Positions 9,595 through 18,285 of a stretch of 64,000 bases of DNA are shown one piece after another. Each line of letters starts with the position of its first letter. Within the stretch, counting starts at the first letter, position 1. A model generated the notes under the pieces. The model ran no database searches, had not been told where the DNA came from, and was given only the letters and a program-made list of their open reading frames with translations. Made by a program: the position numbers and the translations under genes. The stretch is taken from NCBI GenBank assembly GCA_020310875.1, contig CM035420.1:185694880-185758879 (forward strand), written 5' to 3'. The stretch is from Ceratopteris richardii (Eukaryota > Streptophyta > Polypodiopsida > Polypodiales > Pteridaceae).

Positions 9595-10258
9595 TGTTGA
9601 GAGCAGTATGGGCCCCCAAGGACTGACTAGACAAGGAAGCCAAGGCACCCAAGGATTGACTAGACAAGGAAGCCAACGGAGAGAGTCAGAACAAGGTGAA
9701 GGAGTAAGTAGACAAAGTAGTCGACGCAAATCTGGCAGATAGGCCCTTCAATTTTTCCAATCTACATCTTTTAACAGTGATTCTTATCACTAACAATCAT
9801 TGTAAATACCATTTCATATTTTTGTAGCTCCATTTTGTGCAAGCCAAGGAGTCCTTGAGCTTGAGGAGCCTTAGAAGTACCTACATATCAATTTTCGTAT
9901 TTTTTAGACTCCGTTTGAGCCCTCAAATTGGCCCTGGAACCTAATTTTTAACTAGGCCGGACACTAGGTCTGGACAGGGCCAAAAGCTAGTCAAAAACTA
10001 TAAAAAGAGCTAGAGAGCTCATTTTTGGGGTTGGATTGTAATTGAAACGAACTTGTAAGAGCATTTTGAAAGTAATCTAAAAGCTCCATTGATTCTCTCT
10101 CTTTGTCTTGCCGTGTGTGCGCGTGTGTGTGTATGTGTGTGCATGCTTGTGTGCTTCTCACTCACGCACTTGGGCCGCCACTTGCTCGAGGTCTTCATAC
10201 CATCCTCACGTCTTCCCGGATTGACATTAAAGGAGGTGCTACTCATCACTGAGCTACA
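9595..10258 (+). repeat. 3' LTR of element A (664 bp)
   Basis: It starts TGTTGA after the polypurine tract and ends CTACA. It aligns over most of its length with the LTR of B (22532-23110). A TATA box (TATAAAA) lies at 9999-10005, followed downstream by a GT-rich alternating purine-pyrimidine tract at 10113-10146. It is longer than B's LTR partly because of the extra tandem unit at 9617-9677. Coding sequence of B's gag starts at the next base, so no flanking host DNA separates the two elements. Confidence 0.9.
9617..9677 (+). repeat. 33-bp tandem duplication inside LTR A
   Basis: Two near-identical units, both containing GACTAGACAAGGAAGCCAA, are offset by 33 bases. In the ORF3 frame they encode a repeated T-R-Q-G-S-Q motif. 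The corresponding part of LTR B lacks the duplication. Confidence 0.8.
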
Positions 10259-11935
10259 CCCTAGAACGATAGAGGAGTGCGTGCGCATGTGCATAGACAT
10301 TGAGGACAATCTAGGTGAGGAGTTAGAACTATCAAAAATCTATAAGGATTGTGATAGCTCTAGCACACAGACATCTGGTCAATCCACATCCATCGAGGAA
10401 CTTGCAGAGAAGGTAGCACAAAAACTTGGTGTCTCTAGCAAGCAAATTCCGAGATTTGCCCCAGTTAAACGGTGTTACAATTGTGGCGGCGAACATATGG
10501 CAAGTGTATGCCCCATTATGGCCCAACCACAGGCGAATCTTAGTGGCCAGTACTGCACCATAGAGCGCAGGTACACCAATCACACGGCACAAGACTGCCC
10601 ATATAACAAACAAACTGTTAGACAAAATTATCCTCAGCCTTATCCACAACATGGTAGATACCAGAATCAGTACCCATCACCACAATACAACAGACCACAG
10701 CAAACTTATCAGCCACCTTATCAAGGGCAGCAAAGACCTCAACCAGTCCTAGTGCAGCAACCCCCTGCTCCAACCAATGTGATCCCAGTGAAATATGCAT
10801 CTACTGAAGAAAATCCAAATCGAGCCATAGTCCCGGTCACCCCATTACTATCAGACAGTGATCCAAGTGACCATAGTTTTGACTCCACACATATTGATAG
10901 CCCCCAGGCTTACTACATGCAGTCACCTGAGCATAACGAGTCATACTATTATGAGGATCCAAGTGAAAATAGTGGGGAACCTGAGTATTCTAATGTCATG
11001 TACACAAACCCCAACTCTAGACCTCAACCTAGGCAGGTACGACCCCCATTTCCTAGAGGGCCATGTTTCAGATGTCAGGGAGATCACCTTGTACGTGATT
11101 GTCCACTACCTGTCCCTACACTACCTCAGCCAGTAACCATTCAGGGCTTTTGTCAAGACTGCGGGAAAGAGCATCTCCTACGAGATTGCCCAAAGAACCC
11201 TAATAACATGCCTAAGATCACTCCTATCAATGTTGTTGGGTTAGTTGTAGACTCCATAGGAAGTGTGACTTCCACTGCACCTGTGCAGGTGATCACAAGA
11301 GCCCAGGCACTTCAACAACACCAAGGTGTTGGTCCCGAAAAGAGCCCCGAGGTGAGTGAAACAGAGAGCATACCCAAAAAGAGGACTAGCGCCTGGAAGG
11401 ATAGTCGTGAAAGAATGAAGAGACAATGGGCAAAAAAGATAAATGAACTTGAAGAAAGCGTGAGGGAAACCAAGGTAAAAATCACAGAAATCACAGCTCA
11501 ACCGCACTCCCACACACTTCCACCACTACCATCCCCATCACCCTCCATTTCTCCACCCTCTAATACACCCCTCGTAACCCACCCACCACCCCGAGTAGGA
11601 TCAGTATTAGCTGACCCCACTCCTGAAGGCTTGGACATGATGTTCAAAGCCTACCAGGCTCGACTTCAAGAAGGGCCAACAACTGCAAACCTAGACAAGA
11701 GTTACCCTAGAGCAGACTTAGAGATTGAACGGATGAAGATGTGCATGAAAATGGTAGAACAAGCTCAAGCTATACTTGAGACTAGTCAAAAGTTCAATCA
11801 GACAAACTCTGTCAAGCCGGATTTGCATTTCCAAGGCTTACTAGAAAGATTAGAGCAGTTGGTAAACAAATCACAAGTTTCTTTACCTCCACAGGCTCAA
11901 CCATTGTCGAAAGAGGAAGCTCACCACCAAAGGGA
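10259..11935 (+). pseudogene. gag: Gag (nucleocapsid part) of element B, N-terminus missing
   Basis: The true coding begins at 10259; the open frame also runs back into A's LTR, which is accidental. Zinc knuckles lie at 10473-10511, 11064-11102 and 11151-11189, all of the form C-X2-C-X3-H-X4-C; a degenerate one lies near 10555. They are separated by Gln/Pro/Tyr-rich sequence. A basic/glutamate-rich helix (11395-11500), a proline-rich segment (11510-11600) and a helical segment (11690-11870) follow. Nucleocapsid knuckles bind the element's RNA. Near 11910-11940 the sensible protein passes to the -1 frame, by an indel or programmed frameshifting. Confidence 0.82.
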
Positions 11936-13471
11936 GCTTATGTTCCTAATTCCACGGATGCTGGAATACCTCCTTCATTACAACAGTACTCTCCAGAGTT
12001 CTTGCGGGAAATACAAGAAGAGAAATGGGCCAAGGAGAAGGGTGATTCCCCTCCTATTCCTGAGATTGATGATCTTCATGGTCAATTTCCCCAAGACATT
12101 CCGTCTATCTATGGAGATCAAACAGAGCAACAAGAGGATGAGAGATTAGATTTTGAATCTAATTCTGTACAAGAGTTGCCTCATTTCACAGGCCCATGGG
12201 AAGCTGAATCTCTCCAGATCCGAGCTCCAACTATATTGGTGAGAAATGAAGATTCAGTGATTCCCAGGAACACTAATGTTGTGAAGAACACTAAGGTTCA
12301 ATGTCACCTCACTGTAGAGGAACTCCTCAAGGCAAAACCGGAGCTCTGGGATCATGTGAAGGATCAGGTTCCAGAACTTGAATCCAATGCACCAAAAGTA
12401 GGCTCTAAACAAAAAATACCCGAGGTACCTCTCGACAAGATAGGAGACATGAGCGAAGGTGAAGAAGGTAACACTTATCTTCCGATCACCTATCAAGGTT
12501 ACACAACCAAAGCAATTGTGGATTCGGGTGCGGGAGTTGCTATTGCGACCACCTCTCTGTGGAAGCGATGGGGCAAACCCACCTTAAGACCAACGAGAAT
12601 GAAACTTCAAATGGCAGATGGTCATTTTGAAAGACCTCTCGGATTGCTTGAAGGGATAACTCTAACCACTTGTGGTGTAGAGTTTGAACATACGTTTGCC
12701 ATATGTGACTTTGAGAAGAACAATGTTTACAAGATGATTCTAGGAAGACCCTTCCTACGACAATTACAAATAGTACAAGATTGGGGAACCAACTCCTTGT
12801 ACTTACAGCACTTAGGGGTCACCACCAAGGTCAATCTGAAGGATCACACCTTCAGAGATGTACCACCCCTACAGTGGAATCCTATCCACAAAGCGAAAGA
12901 AGACTCTATCTCCGTGCATTCTGGAAGTTCACCTGAACCATCCTGGTTGCATGAAGATACTCACTTGTGGATGTGCAAGGTTGCAGAGGAAGAGGAAAAG
13001 CGCCTAAAAGCGAGAGAAGAAGGAACTCCCCCAGGTGATAGACCAATAAAAGACCCAGCCTATACACCAATGATATTTCCAGATGAGGAATTTGAGCCTC
13101 ATGGTTGGGCAGAAATCTTAGCTACCATGGACATTGCAGTCAATGAGGAACAATGGACACCCCATTGTGATGAGGAGGGTTATGATATTTCAGTGTTCAT
13201 GTGTCAGCCCTTGTTGGAAGAGTGTGATCCTAGTGAGTTCAAAGAAGAAGAAGGGGGTGACGATGATCTAGAATCCATTGTGATGGATACATACTTTGAC
13301 TCAGAGGAACACTACTTAGAAGACCTAGGGGTGTTAACCCAAAAGGAAGAAGAACCCCTTGCGAGTATTAAAACGATAAGTTCAAAGAAAGGAAGTGAAG
13401 GAGGTCAAAAGAAAAAGAAAAGAAAAGCAGTAAGACAAGAAGAGGAAGAATCATTGTTTGAAGTACCATAA
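11936..13471 (+). pseudogene. pol: Protease and acidic linker of element B, ending at an in-frame TAA
   Basis: This stretch reads in the -1 frame relative to gag. It contains a retropepsin domain with D-S-G-A-G (Asp at 12521) and a closing ILGRPFL motif (about 12740-12760), which processes Gag-Pol. An acidic linker (12960-13440) aligns well with the start of element A. The frame stops at TAA 13469-13471, where A has GAA in the same context (528-530), so this is most simply a G-to-T nonsense mutation. A true stop with readthrough is a weaker alternative. Confidence 0.82.
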
Positions 13472-16400
13472 AATTTCAAGAAATATGAAGTGGAAGACCG
13501 GAAAATTTTGGTACGAATGCCTAAGAGAGAGGCCATTATAGGAGAAGCATATGACAATAAAGAAAAGACCAAAAAAATTGTAGTGACCATTGAAGGGAAC
13601 GAAGAGCGATGTACGTACATAGGAGATGACCTAAGTGCAGAAGAAGAGGCAGAGCTTGTAGCTCTATTAAGGGAATATAGGGATGTGTTCGCATGGCATT
13701 ATAGAGACTTGAAAGGAGTAGATCCAGAGATCTGCTCTCATACGATTCCGATGACCGCTGATGCTAAGCCCACCAAACAAAAACCCTACACATATAATGA
13801 CAATTATGCGGCCAAAATAAAAGAGGAAATTGACAGGCTGATTGAAGCCGGATTCATCTATGAGATTGAGCACACTGAATGGGTGTCCCCTATTGTAGTG
13901 GTGCCCAAGAAGAATGGGAAATTGCAAGTGTGCATTAACCTTAAAAAAGTTAATGCCGCTACGATCCGAGATAGTTATCCTCTTCCAATCACCGAACATC
14001 TTTTGGAGCGTGTTGCAGGCAAGGAAGTTTACAGCTTCCTTGATGGATTTTCAGGTTACAACCAAGTAGCCATTGCCCCCGAAGATCAGCACAAAACGGC
14101 CTTTGCCACAGAATGGGGAATCTTTGCATTTCGTGTGATGCCATTTGGGCTCACCAATGCACCTGCTACATTCCAAAGACTCATGTGTCATGTCTTCAAA
14201 GAGTTCTTGCGAAAGAGCTTAGAAGTATATGTGGATGATTTGTGCGCTCATTCCCAAGAGAGAAGTTACCACATCCCTGAGCTCAGGCAAATCTTCAACA
14301 AGTGTAGAGATTATCGAGTGTGTCTGAATCCAGAGAAGTGTGTGTTTATGGTACGCCAAGGTAAGATCTTAGGTCACATTGTTTCGAAGAATGGAATATC
14401 AACAGACGAAGACAAGGTAAGAGCAATAGCAGAATTGGCCAGACCAAGAAATGTGAAAGAGGTACAAGCCTTTATGGGCCATTGTGGATATTACCGTAGA
14501 TTTATCCACATGTATGCCATCATAGCTAAACCTCTTTATGGGTTGTTAACGAATTTTGAATGGAATGAGGAATGCGAGACTTCCTTCAATGAGCTGAAGA
14601 GACGTTTGTGCACAGCACCAATATTGACTACTCCGGATTGGAGCAAACCCTTTCATGTCCATGTAGATGCCTCCAATCATGCAATAGGATGTGTGCTAGC
14701 ACAACCCACAGGTGAAGGAAACCTAGATTTGCCGATAGCATATGCTAGTAGGCAATTAAATGCAGCTGAACGAAATTACACCACAACGGAGAGAGAAGGC
14801 TTAGGCATGATATATGCTGTGAAGAAGTTTAGGCACTATCTATTGGCCAATAAGTTCAAGTTTTTCACTGATCATCAAGTGTTACTATATTTGGTCAATA
14901 AACCTTGCAATACAGGTCGCTTAGTAAGATGGTTCCTCTTACTAATGGAATACGACTTTGAAGTTGTTGTCAGGAAAGGTAGAACCCATCTTAGGGCAGA
15001 CCATCTTTCTCGCATCACTTCAGGAGAGCCACCGCAAGGAGTGTCTGACGAATTGCCCGATGCTTATCTGTTCAATTTAGAAGTTGTTCCTAAATGGGCA
15101 AATAAGCTAGTACCAGTCCTAACCTTCGGGCCTGCAAATAAGAATGTGAAAACAAGCAAAGAGGAAATTGTAAAATCACTAAAGTATCAAATATTGGCCG
15201 GAAGTATGTACAAGCAAGATGCCGAGGGCGTATTAGCATGTTGTGTCGAGGACGATGAGCATACTAGTTGGTTGCAACAAGCCCATGAGGGATTGCTAGG
15301 GAATCACTACTCTAAACAACGAACATTGCAGAATCTAAAACACTTAGGAGTGTATTGGCCTAGCATGGACAAAGAAATACAAGAGTGGATCCACAATTGT
15401 CCAGTATGCCAGAAGAGACCCCCAGTGGAGCATGCCACTCTTTATCATGTGTCATTAACCCCAGAATGGAGTGCTCCATTGGTTGAGTTCATGAGATCGG
15501 GAACATTGCCCAATCAGGCGAGTCTTGCAAGAAAACGGAGCATGGAGCAAGAGGCTCAAGACTATGCCTTAGTAGGGGACAACCTATATCGAAGAGGCAA
15601 GGATGGTTACCTAAGACTGTGCGTACATGAATCAGACTACTTGAAAGTCTTAGAAACGGCACACAGCGGTGTTGCAGGTGGACACTTTGGGCCTGACAGA
15701 GTGATTAAGATTATTCTATTCTCAGGACTGTGGTGGCCCACTCTTCATATGGACGCACATACTTATGTGAAGAGTTGCGACACATGCCAACGTGCCCAAT
15801 ATCCGATAAGAAAAGATGAAATGCCATTAAGACCAATGATGGGCGGACGTGCATTTTCAAAGTGGGGTATAGACTTTGTAGGTCCCATTAACCCCCCAGC
15901 TAGAAACTCCCATGCAGAATACATTATTGTAGCCACAGATTACCTTACAAAGTGGGTGGAAGTAAAAGCCACGACAAAGAATGATGCTCAAACGAAGGCT
16001 AAATTCTTATTCGAAAATGTGTTCACTAGATATGGGTTACCAATAGAGTTGGTTAGTGATAGAGGCACACACTTCTTGAATGAGGTCATTGAAAATCTCC
16101 TTCAAGAATTCATGGTGGGACATAAAAAGTCTGCACCCTATCACCCACAAGCTAACGGACAAGCCGAGAGCACGAATAAGATCCTGTGTAACGTATTGAC
16201 GAAACTGGTCAATAATAAACGCTCTGATTGGGACAAACAACTTCACCATGCTGTTTGGGCATACCGAGTCGCCTACAAAACGGTACTCAATGCCACCCCA
16301 TTTCAGATGGTCTTCGGACAGAATGCAGTGCTACCACTAGACTTCCTAATCCCAGCTTTAAGAGTAGCACAAGAGCATGAGTGGAATGGACATGAGTTGT

Positions 16401-18055
16401 CCTCTAGGATCTTGGATCTAGAGCGTCTAGGTGAGACGAGGCTACGAGCAGCAGCAGGCATCTATGCTGCAAAGAAACGGCAAAAGGCATACTTTGATGC
16501 CCATGTGAAGGATAAGGGCTTGAAAGCAGGGGATCTAGTGTTAGTCTACACATTGAAACAACACGCAAGGAAGCTAGAAAAGAGAGGCTACGGACCTATG
16601 ATCATTAATAGGATCTCCACGAGTGGAGCAGTACAACTAGCCACTTTAGAGGGGGACGTCCTCCCAAACTATATTAGCGGGTGCAGAGTCAAGCTGTATC
16701 AAGAACCCCTCACGGAGGAGATGCTAAGCCGACTCAATACTGCTAAGCAACGTAAAGAGGAGGAAAAACGAATTCGAGAAGAAGCACAGGCAGAGGCCTT
16801 AGAGCGTATCAGACGAATGAAGTTGAGGAGACAAGGAAGGGACCAGCCTATGACTGACACTCAAGAATCTCCAGGCTATCACATGGCCATGTGTGAGGCT
16901 TCAGGTGGACGCACCCATAAGATAGTAGACCGACGACCTTTTGTGACCCTAGAAATAGGACAAAAGGACAGCACAACAAGCGTGAGGGCTTTAATTGATT
17001 CAGGAGCAGCCACAAGTGCAGTTCGGCTTTCTTATTGCCAGCAGCTGCAATTGGAGGTAAAACCCATAGAAGCATATCTGATAGGATTAGGAGGTGTTGA
17101 AACCCCTTGTATGGGAGAGGTGGATCTTCCCCTCTACATACAAGAGGTCCTCATGCCAGCAAAAGTGCTAGTGTGTGAAGACGAGGATCTGACCGAACCT
17201 CTTGTCTTAGGCCAAGACTGGATCTATGATCACGCAGTCAACCTCAACCTAAGAAGTGGACTTCTTCAGGCTTGGGTAGGCCAAAGTCATCTCACGGTTG
17301 AATTAGAAAATCAAGCGCTCAAACCAATAGAACAGGCACCAACTCCTGGTCCCTCCAGGAATACACACGAAGATAACCATGTTGTGCTTGTCCAAACTTC
17401 TATAGTGCAGAGGAATGTCAATCTTACTGAAGGTTCAGGAGCCAAGAAGGAGTTCTTAAATGATCCAAAGAAGATTCTAAACGAACGGACCGAACATCAC
17501 TCTACACGAAGGAGGCCGCTGATCAAGGGGCAGGAGCGCCAACCCGCGCAATATGGAGCATCTCATGGCGTGAAGCAGATCTGCATACGCAAGGATGGAA
17601 AACCCACAGCTCCAATAGCAGATTCTCAAAGAAATAAGAAACGAGCCTCACCATCAAGGAACAAAGTGAAGAAGCCCCCTAGGATAACCCCTAGACGTAC
17701 TATTTCTATTTGGGTTCCTAAGAGGTCAATGAAGGCCACCCCTAATGCTAGACAGATATGGGTGCCCAAGGCTAGCTTACAAGCCCAAATTACTTCACCT
17801 ACAGGCACTAGGATGAAGCAGCTTTCACAAGCACTCTTGGCCAACAACTCAGAAAGTGACAAGATACCTACACCTCTCACTGTCCCCACTCCCATCAACC
17901 CCAGGAATGTCTGGAAATGGGTACCCACAAGGTCCCAAATACATCACACTCTCAGACCGAAATCTTCACCTGTCCTTAGCTCTAAGAGCTACGACTCTTG
18001 CATCAAAGTGTGGAGAATTAAACGGTGTACTAAACCCCCTGACCCTATTCTGTAA
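13472..18055 (+). CDS. pol: Pol of element B (RT-RNaseH-INT-second protease-like domain)
   Basis: This is a long open frame, in phase with the protease frame upstream but cut off from it by the TAA at 13469. It has RT with YVDD near 14230, RNase H, two H2C2 modules (H-E-G-L-L-G-N-H about 15281 with C-P-V-C about 15400; H-S-G-V-A-G-G-H about 15662 with C-D-T-C about 15780), a DDE integrase core (15870-16170), a second DSG protease-like domain (Asp at 16997) ending with LVLGQDW near 17205, and W-x-P-K repeats (17700-18040). The final residues K-P-P-D-P-I match element A. Without an ATG near its start it probably depended on the upstream frame. Confidence 0.9.
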   Translation, partial: NFKKYEVEDRKILVRMPKREAIIGEAYDNKEKTKKIVVTIEGNEERCTYIGDDLSAEEEAELVALLREYRDVFAWHYRDLKGVDPEICSHTIPMTADAKPTKQKPYTYNDNYAAKIKEEIDRLIEAGFIYEIEHTEWVSPIVVVPKKNGKLQVCINLKKVNAATIRDSYPLPITEHLLERVAGKEVYSFLDGFSGYNQVAIAPEDQHKTAFATEWGIFAFRVMPFGLTNAPATFQRLMCHVFKEFLRKSLEVYVDDLCAHSQERSYHIPELRQIFNKCRDYRVCLNPEKCVFMVRQGKILGHIVSKNGISTDEDKVRAIAELARPRNVKEVQAFMGHCGYYRRFIHMYAIIAKPLYGLLTNFEWNEECETSFNELKRRLCTAPILTTPDWSKPFHVHVDASNHAIGCVLAQPTGEGNLDLPIAYASRQLNAAERNYTTTEREGLGMIYAVKKFRHYLLANKFKFFTDHQVLLYLVNKPCNTGRLVRWFLLLMEYDFEVVVRKGRTHLRADHLSRITSGEPPQGVSDELPDAYLFNLEVVPKWANKLVPVLTFGPANKNVKTSKEEIVKSLKYQILAGSMYKQDAEGVLACCVEDDEHTSWLQQAHEGLLGNHYSKQRTLQNLKHLGVYWPSMDKEIQEWIHNCPVCQKRPPVEHATLYHVSLTPEWSAPLVEFMRSGTLPNQASLARKRSMEQEAQDYALVGDNLYRRGKDGYLRLCVHESDYLKVLETAHSGVAGGHFGPDRVIKIILFSGLWWPTLHMDAHTYVKSCDTCQRAQYPIRKDEMPLRPMMGGRAFSKWGIDFVGPINPPARNSHAEYIIVATDYLTKWVEVKATTKNDAQTKAKFLFENVFTRYGLPIELVSDRGTHFLNEVIENLLQEFMVGHKKSAPYHPQANGQAESTNKILCNVLTKLVNNKRSDWDKQLHHAVWAYRVAYKTVLNATPFQMVFGQNAVLPLDFLIPALRVAQEHEWNGHELSSRILDLERLGETRLRAAAGIYAAKKRQKAYFDAHVKDKGLKAGDLVLVYTLKQHARKLEKRGYGPMIINRISTSGAVQLATLEGDVLPNYISGCRVKLYQEPLTEEMLSRLNTAKQRKEEEKRIREEAQAEALERIRRMKLRRQGRDQPMTDTQESPGYHMAMCEASGGRTHKIVDRRPFVTLEIGQKDSTTSVRALIDSGAATSAVRLSYCQQLQLEVKPIEAYLIGLGGVETPCMGEVDLPLYIQEVLMPAKVLVCEDEDLTEPLVLGQDWIYDHAVNLNLRSGLLQAWVGQSHLTVELENQALKPIEQAPTPGPSRNTHEDNHVVLVQTSIVQRNVNLTEGSGAKKEFLNDPKKILNERTEHHSTRRRPLIKGQERQPAQYGASHGVKQICIRKDGKPTAPIADSQRNKKRASPSRNKVKKPPRITPRRTISIWVPKRSMKATPNARQIWVPKASLQAQITSPTGTRMKQLSQALLANNSESDKIPTPLTVPTPINPRNVWKWVPTRSQIHHTLRPKSSPVLSSKSYDSCIKVWRIKRCTKPPDPIL

Positions 18056-18285
18056 ATCCGTCCACACTAACACAGAAGCATTCCGAGCCCATTGCATAAC
18101 CAAAGTATGCATCTAGGATGACACGGACCTTTAATCACCACTCACACATGTCATAAACACCTCACCACTAACCACTGACCTCCGGGATTGTCATGTTAGT
18201 ATTGTGAAGGGAACACCATTATATCTTGTTTCCTATGCAACACTAATGTGCCTTTCGTCTTCCAGCAGATAAGCAACCTACTCTC
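18056..18285 (+). promoter_or_regulatory. pol-ORF3 intergenic leader with candidate splice acceptor (element B)
   Basis: The gap contains a CTAAT branch-like motif (about 18242), a pyrimidine-rich tract and CAGCAG ending at 18268, 17 bases upstream of the ORF3 ATG. The arrangement is the same as in element A. Confidence 0.45.

Larger units (their letters stand above)
5317..9742 (+). pseudogene. ORF3 of element A, large downstream protein, broken by a 2-base deletion
   Basis: This is a roughly 1,475-codon gene downstream of pol, on the same strand. The frame starting at 5317 matches B's ORF3 to about 5593; the frame from 5564 to 9742 continues it. Comparison with B shows two bases missing around 5593-5600. 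Domains in order: a helical N-terminal domain with conserved W/F/Y and a GCCALTRIIYRCLAYD-like segment (to about 6240); a Glu/Asp-rich stretch (6430-6680); a short conserved helical segment (6690-6950); a Pro/Ser/Thr-rich region (6980-7740); a long Gln/Leu/Glu heptad-like coiled coil (7760-8130, 8170-8380); and a conserved Trp/Tyr-rich C-terminal domain (8520-9540). No signal peptide or membrane helix is evident, so it is not a typical env. The N-terminal domain vaguely recalls the 'putative plant transposon protein' family. Function unknown. Confidence 0.8.
1..10258 (+). mobile_element. Ty3/gypsy element A (5' end outside window)
   Basis: This is the 3' part of an LTR retrotransposon. It holds the rear of pol, ORF3, a polypurine tract and the 3' LTR. 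Base 1 corresponds to about base 12955 of element B, so roughly 2.7 kb of gag-protease plus the 5' LTR lie upstream of the window. Pol order (RT, RNase H, integrase) is Ty3-type. No chromodomain is present, and the integrase style resembles the non-chromovirus OTA clade (Athila/Tat), a lineage guess from memory. The pol frame is uninterrupted, unlike B's, and the element appears to be inserted in B's gag. Confidence 0.9.

Noticed and set aside
9617..9677. CRISPR-like repeat
   Set aside because: Only two units of 33 bp without spacers, in a plant LTR.
5317..9742. ORF3 as an envelope glycoprotein
   Set aside because: I saw no signal peptide, no hydrophobic membrane-spanning run and no cysteine-rich ectodomain pattern; the protein is acidic, proline-rich and coiled-coil.
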